DNA of 64,000 nucleotides from Clostridia bacterium (GTDB lineage: Bacteria > Bacillota > Clostridia > Oscillospirales > QAMX01). Made by a program: the position numbers and the translations under genes. Positions within the stretch are counted from its first letter, which is position 1; each line of letters opens with the position of its first letter. The DNA lies in the NCBI GenBank assembly GCA_017532825.1, contig JAFXIT010000041.1, positions 21,423 through 85,422 of the forward strand, written 5' to 3'. The notes under the pieces were generated by a model, which saw only the letters and a program-made list of their open reading frames with translations, did not search any database and was not told where the DNA came from. This document shows, piece after piece, positions 8,543 through 16,762 of the stretch.

Positions 8543-8574
8543 ACGGGTACAGCAGTTTTGACCGCTGTACCCGT
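8543..8574 (-). terminator. Intrinsic terminator of serA
   Basis: An 11-bp perfect stem (ACGGGTACAGC / GCTGTACCCGT) with a ten-base loop. The following tract is only moderately T-rich (TGTTGTAT). Confidence 0.65.
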
Positions 8575-8594
8575 GGCATTTATTTGTTCGCAGA

Positions 8595-9773
8595 CTATCC
8601 GATGACTCTGACTCTGAGGATGCCGTTGACCGACTTGATCTTTTCAAGGACGGACTCGGTGATCTCGTTCTCGGTCTCGATGATGGTGCAGGCATTGTCC
8701 TTTTTGGACTTATTGATCATGTGCTCGATGTTGACGCCTACCTCTGCAAGAGCAGTGGAGATCATACCGACCATGTTGGGGATGTTGCGGTGGATAACGC
8801 AGAGACGGTACTTGGACTCCTTGGGCAGATAGATGTCGGGAAGGTTGACCGAGTGGCTGATATTGCCGTTGAGCAGATACTCAGAGACCTCGTCGACGGC
8901 CATGACTGCACAGTTGTCCTCGCTCTCGGGGGTAGATGCTCCGAGGTGGGGTATACAAACTGTATTCTTCATTGCCAGAGTGGCGGCATTGGGGAAGTCG
9001 GTGACGTAGCCGCCGACCTTGCCCGATTCGAGAGCCTCGGCAATGTCGGCATCGTTAACGAGCTCGCCTCTTGCGAGGTTGATGATGCGCACACCGTCCT
9101 TCATGGTGGCAATGGTGGAGGCGTTTATCTTATTGCGGGTATCGGCGTTGAGCGGCACGTGGATGGAGATATAGTCGCAGTTTTCGTATATCTCCTTTTC
9201 GGAGGATACACGGTTGACAAGTCGGTTCATGGTCCATGCGTTCTCGACGGTGATGAAGGGGTCGTAGCCGTAGACCTCCATACCCAGGCGGTAGGCAATG
9301 TTTGCAAGGGTGGCACCTATTGCGCCAAGGCCGATAACGCCGAGCTTTTTGCCCTTGAGCTCGGGGCCGACAAACTTGCTCTTGCCCTTTTCGACAAGTG
9401 CGGGAACAGCGTCGCCCTCGCCTGCGAGGGTACGTACCCACTCTATGCCGCCCACGATGTTACGGGAGGCAAGCAGCAGAGCGCAGACGGCAAGCTCCTT
9501 GACGGCGTTGGCGTTTGCACCGGGGGTGTTGAAAACGACGATACCCGACTCGCTGCAACGGTCGATGGGTATATTGTTTACGCCTATGCCTGCACGTCCG
9601 ATGCAGAGCAGCTCGGGGTTGAACTCTGCCGAGAGCATATCGGCAGAACGAACGAGGATAGCGTCGGGATTTTCGAGCGCATCGCCGTATTCGAACATTG
9701 CCTTGTCAAATCTGTCGGTGCCGATGGCGGCGATCTTATTAAACAGCTTTACCTGATATTTACCGTTTTTCAT
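8595..9773 (-). CDS. serA: D-3-phosphoglycerate dehydrogenase
   Basis: First step of serine synthesis: 3-phosphoglycerate plus NAD+ to 3-phosphohydroxypyruvate. The 392-residue protein is the short type: substrate domain, NAD-binding Rossmann domain with GVIGLGAIGATLAN near residue 145, catalytic Arg in NLARGELV, catalytic His in PHLGASTPESE, then one ACT domain (from about residue 320, YRLCVIHRNIPNMVGMI) that usually senses serine. It follows serC by 12 bases in the same transcript, and both genes are read from the serC promoter. Confidence 0.96.
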   Translation of the reverse strand: MKNGKYQVKLFNKIAAIGTDRFDKAMFEYGDALENPDAILVRSADMLSAEFNPELLCIGRAGIGVNNIPIDRCSESGIVVFNTPGANANAVKELAVCALLLASRNIVGGIEWVRTLAGEGDAVPALVEKGKSKFVGPELKGKKLGVIGLGAIGATLANIAYRLGMEVYGYDPFITVENAWTMNRLVNRVSSEKEIYENCDYISIHVPLNADTRNKINASTIATMKDGVRIINLARGELVNDADIAEALESGKVGGYVTDFPNAATLAMKNTVCIPHLGASTPESEDNCAVMAVDEVSEYLLNGNISHSVNLPDIYLPKESKYRLCVIHRNIPNMVGMISTALAEVGVNIEHMINKSKKDNACTIIETENEITESVLEKIKSVNGILRVRVIG

Positions 9774-9785
9774 TTCGAACTTCCT

Positions 9786-10868
9786 TTACTTATTGTTTTT
9801 TTCGAATTCCTTCATAAACTCGATGAGCTTTTCAACACCCTCGACGGGCATGGCGTTATAGATGGAAGCACGCATACCGCCGACAGAGCGGTGACCCTTG
9901 ATGCTGACAAAGCCTGCGGCACCCGCTTCCTTGCAGAAGCGATCGTCAAGCTCGGTATTGCCGGTGACGAAGGTAGCGTTCATGATGGAACGGCAGTCGG
10001 GGCGGACGGGGTTGGAAAAGAGGGACGAGGAGTCGATAAAGTCGTAGAGCATTGCGGCCTTGCGGCGGTTGATCTGGGCAATAGCGTCTACGCCGCCGAT
10101 CTCTTCAAGGTACTCGCATACGAGACCCAGCATATAGATGCACCAGCAGGGAGGAGTATTGTACATCGAGGCGGCCTTGGCCATCTCGCCGTAGTTAAAC
10201 ATAGTGGGGGTGCAGGCCTGGGGATCTCCTATGAGGTCGTTTCTGATGATAACGACGGTAACGCCTGCGGGAGCCATATTCTTCTGTGCTCCGGCATAGA
10301 TGACGCCGAACTTGGTCACGTCAAAGGGCTCCGAAAGGATGCAGGAGGAAAGGTCGGCCACCAGAGGGACGTTGCCGGTATCGGGAATATAGTTCCACTT
10401 GGAGCCGTAGATGGTATTGTTAAGGCAGATATGCACGTAGTCGGCCTCGGGGTCGAGGTCAAGCTCCGACTGTGCGGGAATGTAGGTAAAGTTCTTATCC
10501 TCGGATGAGCCGGCAAGTCGTACGGCACCGTACTTTTTGGCTTCCTTAAAGGCCTTGCCCGAGAACTGCCCGGTGACGATATAGTCAGCCTTGCCGTTCT
10601 TGGTCATAAGGTTGAGGGGAACCATGGCAAACTGAGAGGACGCTCCGCCCTGAAGGAAGAGAACGGTATAATTATCGGGGATACACATCAGTTTTCTGAG
10701 CTTTTCCTCGGTAGAATTGATGATCGCATCGAAAGCCTTGGTTCTGTGGCTCATTTCCATAACGGACATACCGCTGCCGTTAAAGTCCATGATCTCGGCG
10801 GCTGCCTTACGCAGTACGGCCTCGGGGAGCATGGAGGGACCTGCAGAAAAATTGTAAACTCTGTTCAT
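9786..10868 (-). CDS. serC: Phosphoserine aminotransferase
   Basis: Second step of serine synthesis: glutamate-dependent transamination of 3-phosphohydroxypyruvate to phosphoserine, with PLP. The protein is 360 residues, the usual length, from the start MNRVYNFSAGPSMLPEAVLR; five extra upstream codons exist but the family N-terminus and a TTTTGGAGG ribosome site support this ATG. The PLP lysine lies in IYAGAQKNMAPAG, and SHRTKAF near residue 40 matches the substrate-binding region. The pathway's last enzyme, phosphoserine phosphatase (SerB), is not in the window; the HAD protein further along is not an obvious candidate. Confidence 0.96.
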   Translation of the reverse strand: MNRVYNFSAGPSMLPEAVLRKAAAEIMDFNGSGMSVMEMSHRTKAFDAIINSTEEKLRKLMCIPDNYTVLFLQGGASSQFAMVPLNLMTKNGKADYIVTGQFSGKAFKEAKKYGAVRLAGSSEDKNFTYIPAQSELDLDPEADYVHICLNNTIYGSKWNYIPDTGNVPLVADLSSCILSEPFDVTKFGVIYAGAQKNMAPAGVTVVIIRNDLIGDPQACTPTMFNYGEMAKAASMYNTPPCWCIYMLGLVCEYLEEIGGVDAIAQINRRKAAMLYDFIDSSSLFSNPVRPDCRSIMNATFVTGNTELDDRFCKEAGAAGFVSIKGHRSVGGMRASIYNAMPVEGVEKLIEFMKEFEKNNK

Positions 10869-10921
10869 TCGCAAAACCTCCAAAATTCAAGCGACCTACT
10901 TAAAATCGCCTATTTTACATA

Positions 10922-10950
10922 ATTATACACTTGATTCGCAGGATTGTCAA
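10922..10950 (-). promoter_or_regulatory. Sigma-A promoter of serCA
   Basis: TTGACA, 17 bp, TATAAT on the minus strand, about 55 bases before serC. No T-box or other structured leader fits in that distance. Confidence 0.8.
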
Positions 10951-11000
10951 TTTCAACTCTTTCAAAATTGTATCGTATTTAGGTCACAATGTTATCTATA

Positions 11001-11029
11001 TTGCCAAATTCGGCAAGTTGTGCTATACT
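11001..11029 (+). promoter_or_regulatory. Sigma-A promoter of the M42 peptidase pair
   Basis: TTGCCA, 17 bp, TATACT, followed by an AGAAAGGA ribosome site and the first ATG. Confidence 0.65.
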
Positions 11030-11053
11030 ACCTTTCAGAAAGGACTGATATTT

Positions 11054-12073
11054 ATGGACCTTAAAAATACACTTGCCGAGCTTTCGGCCCTTCCCGGCGT
11101 GTCAGGCGGCGAGAGCGACGTGGCAAATTACCTTGCCTCTCGGCTTTCCGACTGTGATATATCCACGGATAGGCTCGGAAATCTTACCGCTTTGCGCCGT
11201 TGCGGAAGGGAAAACGCCCCTCTGCTCATGGTAGAAGCCCACATCGACGAGGTCGGCTTTATAATCACCTCGGTCACCGACGGCGGATTTTTAAAGTTTG
11301 CGCCCGTCGGCTCTCCCGATTTCCGCACCCTGCCCGACAGCGAGGTGCTGGTGCTTTCCGATCCTCCCCTGCCCGGTGTCGTTTCCTGCCTGCCGCCACA
11401 CCTGCAGGATCAGTCGGCAATGAATAAATATGCAAAGACCGATTCTATGGCAATAGACGTCGGTCTTTCTCCCGAGACCGCCAAAAAGGCCGTAAAACCG
11501 GGTACATACGCTATAAGCAAGCCCCGCCACACCCTCGAGCTCATAAACGGACGTATCGGTTCAAAGGCACTTGACAACCGTCTTTCCGCGGCCGTCATAG
11601 TCGATGCGGCAGAGAGGGTCGGAGACGATCTTAACTGTGACCTTCTTCTTTCCTTCTGCGTTCAGGAGGAGGTCGGCTGCAGAGGCGCAGGCGCGACCGC
11701 CTTTGCAAACCGTCCCGATGCTGCGGTGGTGCTTGACGTTACCTTTGCCTCCGGCATTGACGGAGGAAACGGCTGTTTTGAGATGGGCAAGGGCGTCACG
11801 GTCTGCCTTGGTCCCTACACCGACCGCCACCTCTCCCAGAGCCTTATTGCCGCCTGCGAGCGTGCAGGTGTTGCCTGGTCTCCCGAGGTCTACGGCTCAA
11901 GCACGGGTACCGACGCCACCCCCATTCAGGTCTCGGCATCGGGCGTCCCCGTTGCGGTCCTCTCCACACCCATAAGGTATATGCACTCGCCCTGCGAGGT
12001 CGTCGACCCGTCTGACATCGAGTCGGCATCGGCGGCACTTGCGGAATTTATCAAAAGCTACGGGAGGGACTGA
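11054..12073 (+). CDS. M42 family metallopeptidase (first copy)
   Basis: A 339-residue dinuclear metallo-aminopeptidase of the tetrahedral (TET) aminopeptidase family, which trims peptides in the cytoplasm. All metal and catalytic positions are visible: His in EAHIDEVGF, bridging Asp in KALDNRLSAAV, the catalytic Glu pair in QEEVGCRGA, Asp in VLDVTFA and the final His in RYMHSPCE. A longer reading upstream exists, but the AAAGGA site and the family start favour MDLKNTLAEL. It is followed after two bases by a second M42 gene with clear similarity, so the pair probably arose by duplication and may form mixed TET particles. Some relatives act as cellulases or deblocking peptidases in annotation only. 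Confidence 0.88.
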   Translation: MDLKNTLAELSALPGVSGGESDVANYLASRLSDCDISTDRLGNLTALRRCGRENAPLLMVEAHIDEVGFIITSVTDGGFLKFAPVGSPDFRTLPDSEVLVLSDPPLPGVVSCLPPHLQDQSAMNKYAKTDSMAIDVGLSPETAKKAVKPGTYAISKPRHTLELINGRIGSKALDNRLSAAVIVDAAERVGDDLNCDLLLSFCVQEEVGCRGAGATAFANRPDAAVVLDVTFASGIDGGNGCFEMGKGVTVCLGPYTDRHLSQSLIAACERAGVAWSPEVYGSSTGTDATPIQVSASGVPVAVLSTPIRYMHSPCEVVDPSDIESASAALAEFIKSYGRD

Positions 12074-12075
12074 AA

Positions 12076-13077
12076 ATGCTTAAACATCTTAAGGCGCTTT
12101 GCGCTCTTGACGGCGTATCGGGCAACGAGGATGCGGTAAGGGACTATCTTTACGAGGTCTGCGCCCCTCATGCCGACAGCATCCGCACCGATGCGCTCGG
12201 AAATCTCATAGTCTTCAAAAAGGGTAAGGACTCCTCCCCCTTTATGCTTGCGGCACACATGGACGAGGTCGGCTTCATAATCACCTCGGTAACATCCGAC
12301 GGTTTTTTGAAGTTTGCCTCGGTAGGCGGCTTTGACCGCCGTGTTATCTTGGGCAAGCGTGTACGCATCAACGGAAGCATCCCCGGCTACATCGGCTTGG
12401 GAGCGATACATCTTGCCCACGACCGTGAAAACGCCCCCGCTCTTGATTCACTTTGTATCGACATCGGTGCAAAGAGCCGTGACGAGGCTCTCAAATACGT
12501 AAAGCCGGGCGATTATGCGGCATTTGATACCGAGCCCGAGGAGTTCGGTGAGAACCTCTTTAAGGCCAAGGCCATTGACGACCGTGTCGGATGCGCCGTT
12601 ATGGCAGGTATAATCGAGGACGAGCTTCCCCTTAAGCGTGACACCTACTTTGTCTTTACGGTATGCGAGGAGGTCGGCGGGCGTGGTGCCGCCGCCGTAT
12701 CAAACGCGATCCGTCCCGACTCGGCCGCAGTTCTCGAGGGAACTACCGCCGCCGACATTGACGGTGCGGTAGGACCCAAGCGTGTATGCGAGCTTACAAA
12801 GGGTGTCGTTATAAATCTTATGGACAACGGCACTATATATGACCGCAAAATGTTCTCCGAGCTTTCCGATCTTGCAGACTCGAACGGCGTCTCCCATCAG
12901 ATAAAGCAGATCGTCGCAGGCGGAACCGACGCAGGAAAGATCCACGTCGCCGCCTCGGGAATACCCTGCGCAGGCCTTGCCGCTCCCGTAAGATATATCC
13001 ACGCCCCTGCCTCGGTAGTCTCTCTTGACGACGTTGAGGGTATGGACCGTCTGACAAGGCTCTGGATAGGACAGTAA
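12076..13077 (+). CDS. M42 family metallopeptidase (second copy)
   Basis: A 333-residue paralog of the upstream gene, in the same transcript. Metal and catalytic residues: His in AAHMDEVGF, Asp in KAIDDRVGC, Glu pair in CEEVGGRGA, and His in RYIHAPAS. The fourth ligand position is Glu (VLEGTTAADIDG) where the first copy has Asp (VLDVT); I recall other Firmicutes members with Glu here, so it is probably a subgroup trait rather than a lesion. The two proteins share the HxDEVGFIITSVTxxGFLKF core almost unchanged. Peptide specificity is not predictable from sequence. Confidence 0.88.
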   Translation: MLKHLKALCALDGVSGNEDAVRDYLYEVCAPHADSIRTDALGNLIVFKKGKDSSPFMLAAHMDEVGFIITSVTSDGFLKFASVGGFDRRVILGKRVRINGSIPGYIGLGAIHLAHDRENAPALDSLCIDIGAKSRDEALKYVKPGDYAAFDTEPEEFGENLFKAKAIDDRVGCAVMAGIIEDELPLKRDTYFVFTVCEEVGGRGAAAVSNAIRPDSAAVLEGTTAADIDGAVGPKRVCELTKGVVINLMDNGTIYDRKMFSELSDLADSNGVSHQIKQIVAGGTDAGKIHVAASGIPCAGLAAPVRYIHAPASVVSLDDVEGMDRLTRLWIGQ

Positions 13078-13089
13078 AAACGATATAAC

Positions 13090-13133
13090 AAAAGCACCTC
13101 CTGCGAAAAGCCTCGCACGGAGGTGCTTTTTTA
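13090..13133. terminator. Bidirectional terminator between the M42 pair and the lipoprotein gene
   Basis: AAAAGCACCTCC pairs with GGAGGTGCTTTT; A-tract and T-tract flank the stem, so it serves both converging units. Confidence 0.88.
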
Positions 13134-15320
13134 TTATTCTCCCGCCTTAAATTTGCGTATTTCCTCGCACATAAGGTCGTAATAGAAGGTCCCGTGAGCT
13201 TTCGAGGGCTCCATATCCTTGGATATCTCCTCGCTTAACTGTTCGTTTACCGTCCATTCATTCCAGGAAACTATCAGGGCGACCCTTGCTCCCAGCGCCC
13301 TTGCACGTGCAAACTGGGTCTTGAAGGTAAGTCCGTTTTCACGTCCCGCAGGCGCAATGTAGTCGTTGACGTGATCCTTAAACTGCGCACGGTAGGATGC
13401 AACGCAGGTAATAGCCTCCACTACCCCGTCGTCATCGACGGTAAAGGTCTGTGTCCCCCGCTCCTCCCAGCTCCAATATCCCGAGGATTTAAGGGTCACT
13501 CGTGAGAACAGGTCTCTTTGTTGGCCGATAAAGCCCGTCACCCAACGAACGGTAAATCTGTCATCGGTCCACTCGGGATTTCTTCCTACCTGCGTGGGCG
13601 TAGAGCCGTAGCATATAAGCAGCGGCTTTTCCTTGTAACGGAAGTACATATCGGCGTATTTCCCGGTGACGTAGCTGTTATATATCTGATCTACCTTTTT
13701 TTGATGGTGACCCTCGTTTATAGCCATCATACCGTCAGGACCGGGTCCCGCAAAGATACATATTTTCGGTGCATTCGGTATCTCCGACCATATCTCAAAG
13801 AGCAGGTCGGTAGACTCCTCTATTATGCGGAAATCCTCTCTTGTCTCCCTCATGGTCTCGGGGTCGTACAGAGAGTTATTGGACCAGTCGACGAAGACAA
13901 AGTCCACTCCCGCCTGGGCAAGCTGAACTCCGTGGCGGTATATCGCATCACGGTCATCGGAGGTGTATGTGCCGTAGAGGGGAACGTCCCAGGTGTCGAC
14001 ACCCCAGGCAACCGAGGATCTGATAAAGGTGGAATATGCTATGCCGACCAGCCGCTCGGACGGGTCGGAAACTCCGTATTTGCCGACACCCTCGGTGCCA
14101 AAGGCCACCTCGGTATCGGAGTATATGACGCTTTCGTACAGCTCATATCTATCCGAAATGGCTTGCTTTTGCTCATCGGAGACCTCGCCACTGCCGCTTA
14201 AGTAGGCAGTGCCCTCCGAAACGGAGGTCGTATACCCGAGCATACGTCCGAAATAATCGGCGCTTATAAACAGACTTCCCTCCCGCATAAGTACGGTCGG
14301 AAAGGCTTTTGCCTTGCCGTTGATAACGACCTTATTTTTGCCCGAAACGAACTCAAGCTCGGCGCCGTCCCTCTTTAAAACGGCCCTGCCGTCTGCAATA
14401 TTGCAGGAAAATCCGAAGATGTCGGCCAAAAGTCCTGCCTCGCAGTAGACCGTACCTCCCTCTTCAAAGGCGGGGGTATCGCCCTTGAACGCTTCAAGCT
14501 CGGCAAATGCGTAGGTATACCCCGAGCGTACTGCCACCCTATCGTATTCGGGCTCATACGGGGGAGCCTCTGCAGAAAGGCTCATAGATCCCACCGTACC
14601 GTTTGCAAAGTGGGAAAAAATCCGCACGTGTCCCATATTATCACCCATTGCGATGTTATCGTAGGGAACGGTACCAAGTACAGTCCCCTCCCCATCGGTA
14701 AGAGTTGTTCCGTCTTCGACGAAATCAACTCTGCCGACCTCCTCTCCGTTGACGTAGAGAACAGCCGTCTCTCGGTTGTCCTCCACCATTACCTCGAGGC
14801 CGTCGGCGGCATCAAAAGGCATATTTTTTCCGAGGTAGGCGGTAAGCCCCGGTTTAACGTAGGCCATTACGCTGTTTTCACGGAAAACAAACCACAGTCC
14901 GCCATCTATATGCAGATCCGCCGCAGAGGGGCATCTGATACCGATCATAATGCCCTGATCGGCTCCGCCCTTTTCGTTCTCCCCTGCATACAGCTTAGCC
15001 TTTGCCGTATACGGCAGGTCGATAAGCTCGGTAAATCCTACCGAGTCCCACACGCCGTTGTTAACGCTTATACCGTCACTTCCGGATGTAAACTCCCTGC
15101 CGTGAACAAAGCGCAGGCGACTGTCGGCCTTGAGTTCATTCATATCCGCATTTTTAAGATCGTAGATGTATTCAAAGCCCTTTTTCTCGGACTTCAGAAG
15201 CTCTGCCACCGAAGCATCAAACTCCTTTGGCAGCTTTACGGTATCCCCATCCGAGGGACTTCCGCAGGAGGTAAGTAACATTGAAAGTATAAAAAAAACG
15301 GCGAACAGCCTCTTTGTCAT
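13134..15320 (-). CDS. Large lipoprotein with C-terminal GH99/GH71-like domain
   Basis: A 728-residue surface lipoprotein. Residues 1-18 are a signal peptide with lipobox LTSC (lipidated Cys19). Residues about 45-260 look like a concanavalin/laminin-type beta-sandwich (ADQGIMIGIRCPSA, GLWFVFRENSVMAYV). Residues about 265-385 resemble a copper-amine-oxidase N-terminal-type stalk repeat (FEEGGTVYCEAGLLADIFGF, LMREGSLFISADYFGRMLGY). From about 400 there is a TIM-barrel-like region with VDFVFVDWSNN and, near residue 685, VSWNEW, the signature of GH99/GH71-like (endo-alpha-mannosidase-related) barrels also seen in DUF5010-type proteins. It is the last gene of the minus-strand block behind the GpsA-like gene. 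Glycosidase activity is inference. Confidence 0.7.
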   Translation of the reverse strand: MTKRLFAVFFILSMLLTSCGSPSDGDTVKLPKEFDASVAELLKSEKKGFEYIYDLKNADMNELKADSRLRFVHGREFTSGSDGISVNNGVWDSVGFTELIDLPYTAKAKLYAGENEKGGADQGIMIGIRCPSAADLHIDGGLWFVFRENSVMAYVKPGLTAYLGKNMPFDAADGLEVMVEDNRETAVLYVNGEEVGRVDFVEDGTTLTDGEGTVLGTVPYDNIAMGDNMGHVRIFSHFANGTVGSMSLSAEAPPYEPEYDRVAVRSGYTYAFAELEAFKGDTPAFEEGGTVYCEAGLLADIFGFSCNIADGRAVLKRDGAELEFVSGKNKVVINGKAKAFPTVLMREGSLFISADYFGRMLGYTTSVSEGTAYLSGSGEVSDEQKQAISDRYELYESVIYSDTEVAFGTEGVGKYGVSDPSERLVGIAYSTFIRSSVAWGVDTWDVPLYGTYTSDDRDAIYRHGVQLAQAGVDFVFVDWSNNSLYDPETMRETREDFRIIEESTDLLFEIWSEIPNAPKICIFAGPGPDGMMAINEGHHQKKVDQIYNSYVTGKYADMYFRYKEKPLLICYGSTPTQVGRNPEWTDDRFTVRWVTGFIGQQRDLFSRVTLKSSGYWSWEERGTQTFTVDDDGVVEAITCVASYRAQFKDHVNDYIAPAGRENGLTFKTQFARARALGARVALIVSWNEWTVNEQLSEEISKDMEPSKAHGTFYYDLMCEEIRKFKAGE

Positions 15321-15338
15321 ACTTCACCCCACCTGTTT

Positions 15339-16361
15339 CTACATCTTAAAGCTTTTCCAGGGGATATTCACCCTTTGACCGTCGAGTATCTCTCCGACGT
15401 GGAGAAGCAACGGGAAGTCCTCGGGAGCTACCTTTCCTGCGGCAATGAGCCGTTTTACGGCGGCGTTGGTGCGCTTTGCGATGACGAGGGATTCGAGGGT
15501 GACCCCGTTTAGTCTTTCGAGCGCCTCGTCAAGAGGCATACCCGTTCCGAGCAGAGTGCCTATCTTTCTTGTCCGTCCGCCGAATACGGTGACGTAAAGG
15601 TCCCCCGCTCCGAGGGCGATATTGTCCTCACCGCCGCCGCAGAGCTTAAGAAGTCTGCGCATCTCGGTGACGCTCTGGTAAAAGAGGGCCGCCTGGGAGT
15701 TGTAGTGCTCAAGCTCACGCCCCTCACGCTTATAGGACATACCTATTGCAAGGCTGACGGCAAGGGCGTAGGCGTTTTTCATAGCAACGGCGCATTCGAC
15801 GCCGCGAACGTCGACAGACACCCCGACGTTGTAGTAATCGGTGGCAAAGAGAGCACGTATCTGCTCAAGCTCCTCAATATCACGGCCGCAAAAGCTTACG
15901 CAGGTATAGTCTCTGTCGGCAAGCTCATAGCTTGTGCAGGGACCGCCGATGGCGTTAAAGGATATCCTTTTATCGGTGGAGCCTTCATATACCTCGGGAT
16001 AGGACACAAGCGAGCCGTCCTCAAGGTCTACCATGCCCTTTGTTACCGAAAGCACGGGAACTCCCTGGGGGAGTCTCGGAATTATATCGTCCTTGAACCA
16101 ATCCAGTCCGAAGCTTGAGACCCCTCCGACGATGAGCTCTGCTCCCTCAAGGGCGACCTCAAGCATCGAAAGGTCGTATGCCTCCACACCCTGAGGAAGG
16201 GTACGCTTTAAGGTAGGATGATATGTGTCAAGGGCGATACGCTTGATTATCTCGCCGTCAAGGGGTGAGCCAACAAGGCGCACGGTGTGCCCGTTATCGC
16301 ACAGCGGAAACGCCAGTGCCGAGCCCATCTGACCCGAGCCGATCACGGTAATAATACTCAT
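15339..16361 (-). CDS. NAD(P)-dependent glycerol-3-phosphate dehydrogenase-like protein
   Basis: A 340-residue GpsA-like protein. GpsA makes sn-glycerol-3-phosphate from dihydroxyacetone phosphate for phospholipids. Seen: dinucleotide loop VIGSGQMGSALA at the N-terminus, SVTKGM (counterpart of the conserved SxxKG region), active-site Lys in AMKNAYALAVSLAIGM, and GAGDLYVTVFGGRTRKIGTL, matching the GxGDLxxT region near the substrate site. It is more diverged than a housekeeping GpsA (ALKN and CxSxxSRN segments are altered), so a different polyol-phosphate substrate or a second, specialised paralog is possible. An ACGGAGG site precedes its ATG; it ends 18 bases before the lipoprotein gene. Confidence 0.75.
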   Translation of the reverse strand: MSIITVIGSGQMGSALAFPLCDNGHTVRLVGSPLDGEIIKRIALDTYHPTLKRTLPQGVEAYDLSMLEVALEGAELIVGGVSSFGLDWFKDDIIPRLPQGVPVLSVTKGMVDLEDGSLVSYPEVYEGSTDKRISFNAIGGPCTSYELADRDYTCVSFCGRDIEELEQIRALFATDYYNVGVSVDVRGVECAVAMKNAYALAVSLAIGMSYKREGRELEHYNSQAALFYQSVTEMRRLLKLCGGGEDNIALGAGDLYVTVFGGRTRKIGTLLGTGMPLDEALERLNGVTLESLVIAKRTNAAVKRLIAAGKVAPEDFPLLLHVGEILDGQRVNIPWKSFKM

Positions 16362-16374
16362 ATCCTACCTCCGT

Positions 16375-16548
16375 TTAAGCAAAAAAGGCAATAACTGCCC
16401 AGACCGCCGCAAATGCAAGCATTGAAAGCCAGCCTATCGCAGCGGTGAGCAGTTTTTGCCTTGTAGGTCGTTTTTTTGCAACGGCCGTCAAAACGGCGGT
16501 TGCCGCCTCAAGTACAACAAGTACGGCCAATGCAATTAAACTGTCCAA
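16375..16548 (-). CDS. Tiny two-helix membrane protein
   Basis: An open frame of 57 codons starting with TTG four bases after the rubredoxin stop and ending 13 bases before the GpsA-like ATG, so it fills the gap exactly. The protein has two hydrophobic segments (LIALAVLVVLEAATAVLTAV and, after a GW turn, LSMLAFAAVWAVIAFF) joined by a basic loop KKRPTRQK, as expected of a hairpin membrane protein with the loop in the cytoplasm. There is no good ribosome site of its own, so translation would depend on coupling to the rubredoxin gene. Function unknown. Confidence 0.45.
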   Translation of the reverse strand: MDSLIALAVLVVLEAATAVLTAVAKKRPTRQKLLTAAIGWLSMLAFAAVWAVIAFFA

Positions 16549-16552
16549 AGTT

Positions 16553-16684
16553 TTAGTCTTCTACTTCCTCGAAGTCGTCCTTACCGGCTCCGCAAAGGGG
16601 GCACTCGTAATCGTCGGGAAGCTCCTCAAAGGGGGTCTCACCGTCATATTCGTATCCGCATATTCTGCAAACGTACTTTTTCAT
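16553..16684 (-). CDS. Rubredoxin-like iron protein
   Basis: A 43-residue protein reading [20 protein letters not shown] and on to [16 protein letters not shown]. The two CxxCG knuckles (CRICGY and CPLCGA) bind a single iron; this is a short rubredoxin that carries one electron in anaerobes, often for peroxide or superoxide reduction or for oxidoreductases. An AAGGAG ribosome site sits nine bases before ATG. It has its own promoter. The second knuckle is CPLCG rather than the common CPVCG, which is still normal. The partner enzyme is not in the immediate neighbourhood. Confidence 0.92.
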   Translation of the reverse strand: MKKYVCRICGYEYDGETPFEELPDDYECPLCGAGKDDFEEVED

Positions 16685-16717
16685 TTTTTCAAATCTCCTT
16701 TTAATAGGTTTGGAAAT

Positions 16718-16746
16718 ATTATACAACAGACAAAAAATTTTTTCAA
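16718..16746 (-). promoter_or_regulatory. Sigma-A promoter of the rubredoxin gene
   Basis: TTGAAA, 17 bp, TATAAT on the minus strand, located in the 78-base gap after the HAD gene. It separates rubredoxin, the tiny membrane protein, the GpsA-like gene and the lipoprotein from strict dependence on the pyr promoter. Confidence 0.75.
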
Positions 16747-16762
16747 TAGCAAAGCAGGAGCT

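Noticed and set aside
8721..10508. 595-codon open frame on the plus strand opposite serA and serC
   Set aside because: It is the antisense shadow of two certain genes; codon bias (many GTC, GAC) creates long stop-free antisense frames here, and there is no ribosome site or recognisable protein.
12076..13077. Loss of a metal ligand (Asp to Glu) in the second M42 peptidase
   Set aside because: Glu can bind the metal equally well and I recall it in other members, so this is not evidence of inactivation.
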